Shown: positions 51,032 through 62,330, counted from the first letter of the stretch. The stretch: 64,000 nucleotides of DNA from Colius striatus (GCF_028858725.1 NC_084774.1:4934001-4998000), one strand, 5' to 3'. The notes: generated by a model from the letters alone, not told the origin. Made by a program: numbers and translations.

Positions 51032-54000
51032 AAAATAAGTGTGGAGTTTAACATGGAGTGTAGTAAGAAATGAAGGTAGTAAGAATGATGGTCTCTCTCT
51101 TCTGACCTCCCTCCAAAACATCTCTGGAGCCTGCACAGTCCTGTTATGGTGGATGTTTCTCTAAGACTGTGATGAGCTCACTTGGCCTGGACCCTGCTGA
51201 GTAGCACCAAGGAGCACGTGGCTGCACCAGTGCAAAGGAGGCATTTTCCCAGCCCAGGTCTCTTTTCCTGGAGCGAGGAGGAATTGCAAAGGGAGGCAGA
51301 GCTATTTTAATTGCCTCCAACCTGTGCTTTGCCAGAGCTAATGACAGCCTTCTATCTTTCTCATTCACTGACAGAGCTGCTATTAAGTTTTTGTCCTTTT
51401 TGCTTAGTTGGAGTGGAAGAGCCCTGTAGAAATCACCCTGGTAGCACCATGACACCCTTGCTGTGGGAGCCAGCATGCCATCTGCCCAGATCCTTTCTGC
51501 CACTTGCTGTTGAGGGATGTGCCAGCTCTGCAGTGCTGCTCCAAGCACCCCTGTATCTGTAACCTAGAAAGACGAGATTCTCTTGGGTTTGGTACCAATG
51601 TAAGACAAGAATGTTTCCATGTTACACTGGGAAATCTCCTTTTTCCTCCCTGCCAGCGAGCTGTGCTGGGTACAGACTAAGAAAACAACTCATCCCACAG
51701 ATGGGAGAGCTGTGGCTGCTTCTGGGAAGGAGTTTGAAACTGCCAGTTGCCAAACTGATCTCTTCACCAACTTCCCTGTAACTCAACATTTGTGTGAAGA
51801 TAATCAGGCCCCATACCTGGAGAGCAGCCTCAAAGCAAGTCCATGCTTTCCATCGAGAATAATCCAGTAATCAATTGTCCTGGGAGGCAATGTCTGAGTG
51901 AGAGGGCTGGCATCTGATCCCTCATTTCTTTGTGCACTGGGGCACAATGAAGTCCCATACCCTTAGCTGGCCTTTGCCTGCTCTCTGCCTGGGTTCAGCT
52001 GTTTCCAAAAAGCCTTGAAGACCATTGCAGCAGATGTAAGTATATGTTCTGTTTATCATGGGTTTGATGCTGCTCCTGGGACCAGAGCATCAGGCCCTGA
52101 AGCTCATGCTGAACTCTCACCTCAGCTGGAGCTCTGCAGGGTAACAGAAGCCCAAGCTTTGATCGTGGGAGCTGCACTGATAAACTGTTGGCAGGGCTTA
52201 AAGCACTCCAGAGCCATCTCTCTTGGGCTTGTGCTTCCCCTCCTAGTGCAAATACCCCCAGCCAGGCAAGCACACAGCAGTGATGGGACTGTTTCCTCAC
52301 TCATCATCTGAGTTTGCTGGGACCATTGCAGGGATGACTGCCTGTCTTCAGAGAGGGGAGCAACCCTTCCCTGCCCCAGCACTTGGCATTGGCTGTTTAC
52401 ACCCAGGGCAGACAGGGTCTCTTGCAATAGCTGTCTGACATCCAGCACAAAGTGGTCCTGGTGTCCATGACAGGCAATCGCCCTGTGTCTGCTCCACAAA
52501 GGGATCATGTTGTCACAAGCCATTAGGAGGTGAAGATGGGCCTGGCCTTCCCATATGCTGCCATCAGGGATGGGTTTGTAGGGCAGGTGGAGAGCGAGCT
52601 GCCCTGGTCTCCTGTGACAGCCCAGTGGTGAGGGTAGGGCCTGGAGTCCTTTTGTTCAGTCTGCCCACACGATCTGCTCTCATCCTCTGTGTTTAGCAGA
52701 GAAGCCCTTTCCCCTTGAGCCATCTGATGCACTTTACAGTTACTTCTTTAAAACAACTTAGTTATACATTTGCTACATGTTATTTTGAATTCTCTTGAAG
52801 ATCAAGGACGCTCCAAAGCCAGCAAGATAAAATTAGCATCTGAGCTGTAGCCTTTGCTTGGTGTAAGAAATGCAGATCAGCTTCCCTTGCAGTGGATGCT
52901 GGAAGGTGAATTTCATTTCTGTCTTCCTTTCAGCAGACCTAGTTCTGCCATCCCTGTTTGTTTTGAGTGCCACCACAGCCTGTAGCTGTCCTGGGAGTTT
53001 CTGTAAGGCTGCTTCCAGAGAAAAGTATCAGACAGCAGCAGGAGTGTTGAATTGGACCTCAAACTGACAAGAAATCAGCTTCTTCAAAATCAGTTCCTAT
53101 CCACTCACAATGTGATCGCTGAGTGTTTCAGCAGGGAGGCAAGGGGGGACTAGTCAGGCTGGTTTAAGTTTGTGTACAGCTCTCAGAAACCAGCATTAAG
53201 CACAGCACCAAGCCTGGGGTGTTAAAAAGGCTGTTAGAGGTGAGGGCACATTTGAGTCTTCACCTAACCTGTCCTCCTATGGAGTTGCAGGTGAGGTACC
53301 TTGTTATCTGAGAACAGGCCTGAAATTGAAAGCCTTCACAGCATTGCCTTGTTCTCACGAGCTCTCACATATGAGGCAACATCTTCTCAACCTGAACCAG
53401 GAGGTGACTGGAGGTGCATCTACATGATGGAGACCTGAGCTGAACCCTTTGGGCTCTGCAACCTTCCTGTCAGCCAGCTCAGGAGTTAGAGCATTGACCC
53501 CAGAAGCAAAAGCTCTGCTTGAACGTGGTACATCCTAATCTTTTATTCATGGTGGGTCATCCATGGTGACAAAGAGTCAAAGGAGAAGGAGGAAGAGGAA
53601 AGATTAGAACAGGAGCAGAGCTGCCTGGAGGTGCAGGAGGGATCTCAGAGAGGACAGTCAGGATTGAGAGACCCATTTTCAAAACTGGCAAAAGAGAGCA
53701 GATGCTTTATGTTTACAGATTCTGCATCCAGAAGCTGAGAAGCCCCATATTTCCAGTGAGTTAATTCCCCCTGAAGTCAGGGGTGCATTTTCTGTCTCTT
53801 TGCAGATATTTCAGAACAGTTCTGAGTGTTTTCACAGCATTTGTTAAGATGTAAGTTGAGCTGTCAGTGAACATAAATGGGTGTCAGTCCCCTGATCTGC
53901 ATTGATTTACATCCATCTAGGCCAAGGCAGGATTATTCTCTCAAGAGAGTGGCTATGAGTACTCCAGCTTTACAGTCTCAATTGTTTCAACTGGACTCAT

Positions 54001-54640
54001 TGGGAGAGTGTGTCATATTTCCGAAGTGAATACTCAGTAGGATGAATCCAAAGACACTTTCAGAAGGTTATGGATACTGCTTAAAAGTAGGTGTTTCTGG
54101 GAATGTCGTTTCTGTCAGTGTACTCACAGCAAGCCAGCAAGAAGCAATGCAAACACAGCCCATCTACAACCACTGGCAGGAGGATCCATTCAACAGTAGC
54201 CACCAGCCAGACCTGGATACTTGAACAAGATAATGTCAGAGGCAACCACTTTGTTCATGAAGGTAACGTTGTGCATTGGATAGAACATGCCACAGACATC
54301 CTGGTCCAGACTTCAGAATGTGGGTTTTCATATCCAGATCTTTATGTTTGTCCCATTAGAGAAGATTGCCAGTGGATTTCAGTTCTGCAGCCAGCTTCTG
54401 CAAAATCTGAAGGAGGTGGGAAGTTGGATTCAGGCAGATGTCTGTCTGCTTTGCTGAAAGCACCAGAACACTGTGCCCTCATTCAGAAATCCCCAGACTA
54501 GAGCTCAGAGAAATGCTTTGCTTGTGAAACAGCCCTGCGTTGCCTCTGCTCATAGGATTTTAAACACTAAAATGGGGGCCCAGAGGAGCAGGGCTGGAGA
54601 AAGCTGACTGCCCAGCAAAGGCTGATCCTCACTGCTAGAT
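51032..54640. other. Non-coding stretch, no gene recognised
   Basis: Unique DNA. It includes a splice-like 37-bp segment (51999-52035) described under findings. Near 53.47-53.52 kb a TCAGGAGTTAGAGCATTGAC segment resembles a tRNA A-box/D-arm, as in MIR-type SINE heads, but no matching B-box or fold is present. Open frames of up to 136 codons are unrecognised. Confidence 0.5.
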
Positions 54641-55010
54641 TTAGAATAATAGAATCATAAAATCATAGAATGGTTTCAGCTGGAAGAGACCTTTAAGCTC
54701 ATGGAGTGCAGCCTTTGTCCCAGCCCTATCAGCCACAAGACCATTTCCCTCAGTGCAACACCCACCCAGCTCTGAAACCCCTCCAGGGACGGTGACTCCA
54801 GCAGCTCCCTGGGCAGCCCCTTCCAATGCCTGACAGCCCTGGCAGCAGAGAAATTCCTCCTCACATCCAGCCTGAACCTCCCCTGCTGCAACTTAAGGCT
54901 GTTTCCTCTTATTCTATTACTTGTTACGGGGAAGAACAGACCGACCCCCACCTTGCCACAGCTTCCTTTCAGGTAGTTGCAGAGAGCGATGATTTTTAAG
55001 GAGAGAGAAC
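54641..55010 (-). mobile_element. CR1 LINE, 3' end fragment
   Basis: On the minus strand the segment reads [50 protein letters not shown] and HWKGLPRELLESPSLEGFQ. This is the C-terminus of CR1 ORF2 and is unusually well preserved, with no stop for about 100 codons. The 3' segment then runs out to the terminal ATTCTATGATT-type repeats at 54641-54670. The copy is 5'-truncated near 55010. The intact frame suggests a younger insertion than the one at 59.5 kb. Confidence 0.95.
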
Positions 55011-57889
55011 AGGATAAGCTATCATAGAAGGAGGCCAATGTCCCAGCACACAAGGGACTGAGACAACTGATGGGCTTCTGATATTTTAAGGATTTCTGTC
55101 AGTACAGTCAAGTCTTTTATCCATAGGGAAAAGGATAAAGTCCTTCAGGACCACGGCTGACTGGGATTCCCAGTTTTCTGTGTTACTGTTTTATGCTGAG
55201 GTTAATATTCCCAAATAAAAGACAAGCAAGAGAGAGGCAGGTCATGTCACCTTCCACTGTACAGGACTTTCATTTGTGAAACCCAGCTAAAGTTAAAGAC
55301 CCTACAGTTTTCACAAGTAGTTTGCTTGCTTGCCCTCTCTTCCAACAGCCATGGTTAAAAACAGAGACCATGAAGAGAGGGATTGTATTTCACCTCCCTA
55401 GCATCTGCCCAAAACACTCCTGAAATGTTTTTCTTGGTCCCCAAGTCACTCTCATTTTGTAGCTTCACACTTCTCTTTCTGCTGTCATTTTACATTTCAT
55501 TATCTCAATGTTTTCAGATGAAAACAGTCCCACTCCAACAAATTACTGGAAGTGTGGTCTTATCTCTGCTGCAAACAGATCCTTTCCCTGCCCTTCCTCA
55601 GCATTCAGCACACCACAGCAGCAATATGCCTTTCATTAGGTGGACCAGGAGTGCTCTGCATCCTCTGTAATAGTTTCCTCCTCAGACACTGAGATTGATG
55701 TGATGGCAATTTCAGTGGGTTCCGTTACCTGTCCTAACACAAAATGCACACATGTTTTCATTTGCAGCCTTCCCAATCTGTTTTGAATTAAGAGACACTC
55801 AGGATTAGAAAGTGTTTTCTCATTAGAACAAATGTCACAGATTTAAAAACCTCTTCATTTAAATTCCTCCTAATGTTCTTTGGCTTGAACAGGCGAGCTC
55901 TTAATGTCCATTTTAATTAAAGCATTTCAATGAGATTTCAGCTGGGCACCTAATGACAGCAAATCTCTGAGAAGTGGACACAGTCCAACCAGGAAGGGGA
56001 ACTCCAGGGTGGGAACTTCAGCAGAAGCTGTCCTTTTTTTTTGGCTTTTTATGGAAAAGTACTGAAGGAAACATAAATTAATATCTGTCTAGAAAAATGA
56101 TTACAGTGGGCAGAAATAGCCCCTGGATTGGGAGACGCTGGCTGTGGGTGCTGGCTTTGGCAAAGGGGCTGGTCTGTGTTGCCTTGAGCCACAATGAATT
56201 TTTCTCTTTTTGCTGCTGTTCTAGTTTGCAACTCATCAGCCCAGGCTCTGGCAGTGAAGCAGGATTGCTGGCTGCAGGCTTTAGCCCCCTGCCTCTGCTG
56301 TCAGATTCCTCCTCTCAGCCATTCACTGCCCCCCAGGTTTCTATTCAGGTGAAAGTTTGGTCTTTCCCCCATTCCCTCATCCAGTTGCCAAGATGTTGGA
56401 TTCACCCACCAGTGCACACCAAGGGAAACTGCAAGTGAGAAGGACTTTGTAAGCTTTCTCAGGAAAGAAATCCTGTGAAGTGCCAGGGGACTTGGACAAG
56501 GGCTGCTGGGCAAGTGTCTGATGGCTGCTGGAGGGCAGTGCATAAAGTGCTGGAAAATAAAGCATCATTCAAACATTCACATTCCTAGAGCATGGAATTG
56601 GCAGAGGGAAACACACTGATGGGGAATTGGATTATCCAGCCCCTCGATGCTCTTTTTACCAGCTACTGCTTGGACAACACCAGTGCTCCCACTTTCTACC
56701 AGGAGCACTGCAGAGGGAATAAGCTGGTCCCAGCCTCTGCTTCAGCCTGTGCCTGCCATCCAACTGCAGGAGAAGGATCTGAAGGCCAAGAGGCAGCAGG
56801 CAGAGAGCAGCATGTGGCCAGTGTTTCCCCATTGTCAGTGTACATGTTGAAAGAGAAACAAACTGTAGGGTCAGACCTCACTAATGGAAATCAGCCCTGG
56901 TTACAGTCAGAAACCATGCCTGGGTTCAGACCTGGCTCACTCTCTCCCTCCTTGAATGATGAATAAATCTGGAGACAGTTAATAATGAAAGACTATTAGG
57001 ATAAGATTTAGCCCTTATTATTCTCATGCTCTCATCATTTGTCAGGCACTCAAACCAAATAGAGGCAATGCAGATCTGGGAAGCACTGCTGATAGCCAGA
57101 CAGCAGCAGATTGATTGGTGTTTGTGCCCAGGCATCGTCCAAGGGAGGAGGAGTGCTACCTGGGCAGGTGTTGGCATGTATCACTAGCATTTCTGTTCCC
57201 TTCTCTAGGGACAATCATTTAAATCAGTCACCTTCACTCGACAGCTCATGAACAGTATCACCATTGGAGCTGGGCAGCGTTTCTGGGCCCAAAAGGAGCT
57301 TGACAAACAATGGGCTGTTTCAGGAAGAAAGTGTGGCCACCTTGATTGTTTAACCTCCAAAACTCAGGCAAAGATGTTAATTTTGAGTGATCCTTGGCAG
57401 TAATAGTCTTTGCTTGTCTCCTTGTTTCCCTCTCCTCATCATGTTCATTGGGTTTTTCCTATGCAGAGGGAATCCCATTCCCTCACATTCTTCATGGGAG
57501 AAATCTTTGGTTTCCTCACTCTGACAGGAGTAAGAAAACATACTAAAACAAGCCCAGGTTTTGTGTTCAGGCTGTCTTCAGCTGCATGTACCGTGTAGTT
57601 CCTGGAAGAAAAGGCACTTGGATAGTCACAGTACATGCATAGGAACAGAAAAACACCACCAGTATGAATTCTGCCCTGTTCAGATCTCTGTGCACTCACA
57701 GCAGCAGCAACGTGCAGGAGTCTGAGGTGCAACATGCAGCCCTTGCCCAAGACAACAGCTGAATGGATGCAGCACAGCTATGTTAGAGGCATCTGCTTTT
57801 TGAGGTTGTGTTCACTGAGTTTTTCTCCTTTAACATGAAGTCAGAGGATCTCCAGCTCCCCCCCTCCAACATCCTTTTATTGCTTTTAG
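55011..57889. other. Non-coding stretch with candidate conserved blocks
   Basis: No gene is recognised. The AT-rich non-repetitive block at about 55.85-55.97 kb (CATTTTAATTAAAGCATTTC) and another at about 56.95-57.09 kb look like candidate conserved non-coding elements. Open frames (up to 124 codons) show no recognisable domain. Confidence 0.5.
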
Positions 57890-57929
57890 ACTGACTTTGA
57901 GACGGGGCGGAAAAGGGAATGTGACAGAG
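57890..57929 (+). other. Candidate 40-bp exon, plus strand (speculative)
   Basis: A pyrimidine-rich tract (CTCCCCCCCTCC.. ATTGCTTTTAG) ends at 57889, and 40 bp later the sequence reads ACAGAG|GTAAGTTCC, a near-consensus donor. Two frames are open; one reads TDFETGRKRECDR. The candidate and the 30 bp after it contain several CpGs in otherwise CpG-poor DNA. It lies about 4.4 kb upstream of the CpG-island promoter on the same strand, so it could belong to an alternative upstream transcript. The protein is not recognised. Confidence 0.2.
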
Positions 57930-59520
57930 GTAAGTTCCGAGGTCAGCGCTGCTCACCCGGCTCTGTCATCCCACTGAGCTCCTAAATTGGTGTTAACATC
58001 TCCTGGAAGAAAACTACAGATATAAAAGGAGAACCTTGCTCATACTTGGAAGCACACCCATTACTGGGGCAGCCACTGCAGAGCATGAGCCCAGTGAAGC
58101 CGTGAACACAGACAAAACCCATTCGGTGCTGCTCAGCCCAGCTGTGGTCCCCAGCCCCTGGAGCAGGAAGGACAAAGCTGCCTTTTTCACCAACTTACTT
58201 TCTTTAAACTTATAAAGCACCTATATATGTATCTTTTTCTTCCTCTGCTATTAGAAATCTGCTTTTGCAGACTGATCTTTTTCCTGCTTGTTCTTTAAAT
58301 AGCTGCTTATAAGGAGCCTCGTGACATGGAAAGCACAGACAACTTAGGAGCCTTTGAGATGCACCTCCTGCCCCCTCCACCAACAATTCTCTTTAGTGGG
58401 ATTCATCAAATCTATTATTGTTGCTGCAGATTGGCCACAGTGTGACTTTGGAGAAAATTCTTTCTGTGTTGACACTGTTGCTTCATTGTTATTCTTTCTG
58501 TACTGGTGGAACAAAATGAAAAATTCATTAAAAACAGAGAAAAGGGGAAAGCAAGAAAACCACTGGCATTTCTCTATCTCCCAGCACAAAAAAAAAACCC
58601 AAACCCAAACCCAAATGTCAAAGATTGAAATCAGGGTGATGGGGAGAGAGGGGTAAGAGGGTTAAATGTCTGAAGGATTCACAGCCATGCACATAGTATC
58701 CTGGGCAAACACGCTGATAAAAAGGACCTGTCACGTCCTTTACAGGGTGCCACTACCGAATCAGGAGTCAGAGAAGGATGTGGCAGCAGGATGTGCTCAC
58801 TTCAGGATATTTCAGCAGGCATCAACCCTTCAGAGGAGTTCCAGGAGCTGTGTCATTGCCCCAGGGAGGTCCCCAAGCAGTGTGCTATGCTTTCGGCCCC
58901 CCTCTCCGAGCCTGGCAGGTTCCCACGTGCTCTTCGTTCCAGCTGGGCTGGCACATGCAGTACCCACATGGCCCCAAGCTCCCAAGGACATCACCTCTGG
59001 TCTGGCCTGCCCCATTTTTCCAAGCAGGGTGATGGGGGTAGGTGGTGAGAGGGAGAGGATGGGCTGAGGAGATGTGGGAAACTGAGGCACAGATAAGCTC
59101 TTCTGGCACTGAGACCCCAGGACCAGCCCCTCCCACCCCTGTTCCCACGAGATGCTGCTCGTGGGTTCCCAGCACCTTCTCTGGCAGCTCTGCACAGACC
59201 CACATTGACTTCTTCTAGGGCCTGACTGAACTTCACAGGCTACACTCTCAAGGACACCTTTTACGGTCTGGAGAGACAGATCCCATAAGAAGGCACGGCC
59301 AGAGAAGCTGTGCCATGCCCTGGAACCCTTCCTCACCAGTGGAACCACAGCAAAATTGCTCAGTGATAGTCTTTCAGCCTCAGGACCAGCATGTGGCTTC
59401 TATTCAGGGCAGGCAGACCCAATCCTCAGATTCTCAGCTCTACAGAGTTCATCCATCCACTCTTTCTTGACTATGTGAGGGACAGAGATGGACAAGCAGC
59501 ATTGTCTGTGGTTCACTACA
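57930..59520. other. Non-coding stretch, GC-richer toward the right
   Basis: No gene is recognised. A short CCCAAA-type run follows an A-run at 58588-58615. The part from 58.75 to 59.35 kb is GC-richer and holds a 172-codon minus-strand frame (58830-59348). That frame is low in complexity and overlapped by other frames, so I do not call it a gene. GAAACTGAGGCACAGATAAG near 59.08 kb is reminiscent of an antisense MIR core. Confidence 0.45.
58588..58615 (+). repeat. A-run followed by (CCCAAA)n
   Basis: An A-run is followed by about three CCCAAA units. It is superficially telomere-like but is not the vertebrate CCCTAA repeat. Confidence 0.75.
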
Positions 59521-60264
59521 TGGGATCTCAATGTCACTCCACTTACTTTTGGGCTGGTAAAGGTTTTGACATGGTCTCCCAAATATCACAGTCCAGATGG
59601 ATGGCTTTGTAAAGCAATGAAAGCCTGGCTGGACAGCTGGGCTCCAAGGAGGGTAGGCATGGGTTGTGCTCTATGTGGAGGCCAGTTACAAGAGGCAGTA
59701 CCTCCCTTTACAAAGGGAAAGATGTCCCAGCAGTCTTTCTTGGGACCTGTCCTACCAACAGCCCTATCAGTGACCCCAGGAGGGGGCAAAATGAACCCTT
59801 GAGTTTGCAGGTGACACCAAACACACAGTCAATGCTTGTTGGGCTTGAGGGCTTTGGTATGCTTGAGGGCAAGGCTGCCACTGAGTGCAGCCTGGAGGAA
59901 CAGGCCAACAAGACCCTTATGAAATGCAGTGAGTGTGAAGCACTGAACACAGGATGGGCTGTCCCCCTGCCCAGTGCAGCCTGGGGATGGAATTGCTGGA
60001 GAACAGATCTGCTGCAAAGGCTCTGGGGAACCATTGGGCAACAAGTGAACCCTGAGGAGCATCCCAGCAGTGAGGGGGGTGGCAGCAGAACAGGTCAGTG
60101 GATGGAGGGTGATATCTGCTCCCTGTCCTTGGTGTGCACCAACCTCATTTGGAACAGCACAGGCAGCTGGGCTCCTCTTGGAGCCAAGAGACATGGTGCT
60201 AAACTGGAGGCTGGATGAGGCCTTTGGGATCTCTTCCAGCCTGAGCTCTCCTGGGATTTTGTGG
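59521..60264 (+). mobile_element. Old, degraded CR1 LINE fragment
   Basis: Read forward with several frameshifts, ATCTCAATGTCACTCCACTT and GGTAAAGGTTTTGACATGG correspond to the conserved DLNVIYLDF.KAFDMV motif of CR1 reverse transcriptase. A MKAWLDSWAPRR segment, GTTTGCAGGTGACACCAAAC (from FADDTK) and TLMKCSECE (from LMKFNKSKC) follow in the right order. The 3' end GGCCTTTGGGATCTCTTCC and CCTGAGCTCTCCTGGGATTT matches another CR1 tail type (..GGCCTTTGAGATCCCTTCCAACC). Numerous indels indicate an older insertion than the copies at 39, 50 and 54 kb. The 5' edge is uncertain. Confidence 0.8.
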
Positions 60265-61959
60265 CTCCTCAATCAATATCCCAAACCTGCTGCAGCTTTG
60301 CTCTGCAGCTGCAGCTTTTTATGGTCATAACAAGTCTCAATCACCATGATTACTATGACATTACTTTTCCATCTTGTGACTGGGACACCTCCAAAACCAA
60401 GCATCTAAACTTTCTTTAAAACACAAAACCCAAAAACATTTCCCAGGATCTCTGCTCAGGAACATCAGAGGGGAAGAATCATCCTTTTTGTGATCAAGAG
60501 ACTTAAGTTCACAGGCACCTGAAGTGCAGCCCTGCGTGGGGCACCTTTCTGCAGGGTTATTATTAAGACAGAATTGTTTTAAGTGCAGAAAAGTGTATGT
60601 ACTTTCTGTTCCCTTCCAAAAGCCCTGCATCATTTGTCCTTAATGAATAATGAAAGATGCTTTTATATTGCTTCCCACCCATAGACTTTAAAGTGATTGT
60701 TAAGCAATAATAAATAGGACTTTAAAGTAAATCAAGTTTTGATGAAAACTTAATTCTGGACTAATATGAGAAACACCTGCTTTTGCAGAAGTCTACAAAT
60801 GTTACTGGGGCTTTTGTGGGTGGAGAATTCTGGTCCAAAAGCTGAATGCCCTTATACTGGAAGAAGATTGCTCAATTATTCTGAAATGCTGCTGCATAGC
60901 TCCATGGAAATGATGATTTGGTGCCCTTGATCACCTTTCTGGAAGGAAACCAGGAGACTATCTTGTCCTAGGTATGCACTTTGATACTCTAGACTCAGGA
61001 CTGGTGTGACACACTGTCTTCCCTGGCTCCAAGGAGGTGATTTATCATGGGAAGCAAAACCTAAGGAGGAGAATGCTTTCTGAGGAGCATAACACCCCAT
61101 GCCCACTGGATTTCAGTGGAAAAGCCAATCTATTCCACAGAGAAGCTGTTGTAGCTTTGCCTTTCAATCCTCCCATGGGAAGCCCACTATGCAGGTGAAA
61201 AACTGAAGCTTGAAAGAGACATGTGAGCTGTCCAAAAGCAATCAGGCTGAAAAAACAGTTAATTCTTCACAAGTGCATTGGTAAGTGCCTAAGATCTTGT
61301 CTCCAGCCCACAGTCAGGACTTGATGTTGGCAAGAGAGTTCATCTTGTTTAGGGGTCTCCTGCTACTGAACAACCTGATCTGCAGAGTTCCCTTCTGAAC
61401 ACCAAATCAGTCCCAGCAGCCTCAGCAGGGCCAAGCATTGTGCTGGCTGGTTTTGTACAACTGGGCACTTAAACACCACCATAGTTATGTTGCGGCCAAT
61501 GGAGAATACTTCTGGAGGGACCTGTCTGTGCCGTGGTTGCCAGTTAATCATCTGTGCTACAGAGCCATCCCAGAAACAGCTGAACAGGAATCCTGCAGCG
61601 AACAGGGCTCCACCACTGCGATGGGCTCTTGCTGTTGGGTAACGTGCTGCAGAGAGCTGGGGACAACACGATTCACACCCAGTGTCCCGGTGACCTGAAC
61701 GAGCTCCCCGGGAGCTGGGATCACCCTGTGCGGGGCTTGGTGCAACCTGTGTGCCCACTACCAAGCGGTTCTGGCGCTGTCCGCCGTACTGCTCGCACAT
61801 CGCAGCTTGTGTCCATCCCTCTGCCGCCAAGGAGGCTTTTGGCGGGGGCTCCCTACAGCTACCGAGGGATGAAACGCTGGACACTGGGCTTGGGAAGGAA
61901 ACACCTGATTCCCAAGAAAAGCCCTTTCTTCCTGGTGAGACTGAGAGGCAGGGCAAAAG
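60265..61959. other. Non-coding stretch leading into the CpG island
   Basis: No gene is recognised. The AT-rich block at about 60.63-60.77 kb (TTTAAAGTGATTGTTAAGC) is a candidate conserved element close to the promoter. A MIR-like relic is at 61185-61248. GC and CpG content rise from about 61.6 kb. Confidence 0.5.
61185..61248 (-). mobile_element. MIR/CORE-SINE-like relic
   Basis: Read on the plus strand, CAGGTGAAAAACTGAAGCTT, then GAAAGAGACATGTGAGCTGT and CCAAAAGCAATCAGG parallel the reverse complement of the MIR core (ACAGATGAGGAAACTGAGGC, then AGAGAGGTTAAGTAACTTGCCCAAGGTCACA). The match is diverged, as expected for this old family. Confidence 0.5.
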
Positions 61960-62066
61960 CACAGCGAAGCCGAGGGTCGGTCTGCCACAGAGAGGACCCG
62001 CGAGGAGCGGCAGCGCCGGGCTTCCAGCTCCTGCCGTGCAGCCGCCGGGCTCCGCTCCGCGCTCAC

Positions 62067-62250
62067 CGGGGACTCAGCTGCCCGGCGCGGCCGGACAAAC
62101 TCCGGCGGTGGGTACGAACTCCAGCTGCGCTTCAGGCGAACCGCGTTTGGACCGCAAGCGGCTGGTGCGCGGGGGATGCGGCGGGACCCGCCGGGCCGCA
62201 GCCCCGGAGGCGCCGGGACCGGGAGCGGGAGCGGGACCGCACAGCCCGCA
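62067..62250 (-). other. Possible minus-strand first exon (5' edge unknown)
   Basis: On the minus strand the sequence reads AGTCCCCG|GTGAGCGCGG, a donor-like site whose exon would end at 62067. It lies inside the CpG island and about 200 bp left of the GC boxes, as expected for a divergent transcript from a bidirectional promoter. GTGAGC also arises readily in GC-rich DNA, so this is tentative. The start coordinate shown is nominal. Confidence 0.2.
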
Positions 62251-62262
62251 GCAGCCCCGGCT

Positions 62263-62277
62263 CCGCCCCGCCCCGCC
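62263..62277 (-). promoter_or_regulatory. Two overlapping GC boxes (Sp/KLF type)
   Basis: CCGCCCCGCCCCGCC on the plus strand gives two overlapping GGGGCGG cores on the minus strand. Such pairs bind Sp/KLF factors in TATA-less CpG-island promoters. The location, 30-80 bp before the GC-rich candidate first exon, fits a core promoter. No TATA box is evident. Confidence 0.6.
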
Positions 62278-62302
62278 TGGGCTCTTCCACCGCGCCGGCT
62301 GC

Positions 62303-62330
62303 GGGGCGAAGGGGAGCGGGGCTGGGGGGG
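62303..62330 (+). other. G-quadruplex motif near the putative start site
   Basis: Four G-runs of at least four (GGGG-CGAA-GGGG-AGC-GGGG-CT-GGGGGGG) fit the canonical G4 pattern. It lies 25-65 bp after the GC boxes, so it would be at the transcription start or in the 5' UTR of a plus-strand transcript. G4s there are known to affect transcription and scanning. Confidence 0.75.

Noticed and set aside
53468..53530. tRNA-like D-arm sequence CTCAGGAGTTAGAGC
   Set aside because: No proper acceptor stem, anticodon arm or GGTTCGA-type B-box follows. At most it is a decayed SINE head.
54091..54501. 136-codon plus-strand open frame (..HFVHEGNVVHWIEHATDIL..)
   Set aside because: Its composition looks less random than most, but I recognise no family and see no splice sites or promoter. 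An isolated single-exon gene is unlikely without homology evidence.
58588..58615. Possible interstitial telomere repeat
   Set aside because: The unit is CCCAAA, not CCCTAA, and only about three copies are present.
58830..59348. 172-codon minus-strand open frame
   Set aside because: Low-complexity S/G/L-rich product with no recognisable family. Several other long frames overlap it in a GC-rich patch, and it has no splice or promoter context.
59664..60218. 184-codon plus-strand open frame
   Set aside because: It is inside the degraded CR1 copy. Recognisable CR1 motifs occur in more than one frame, so the frame is accidental.
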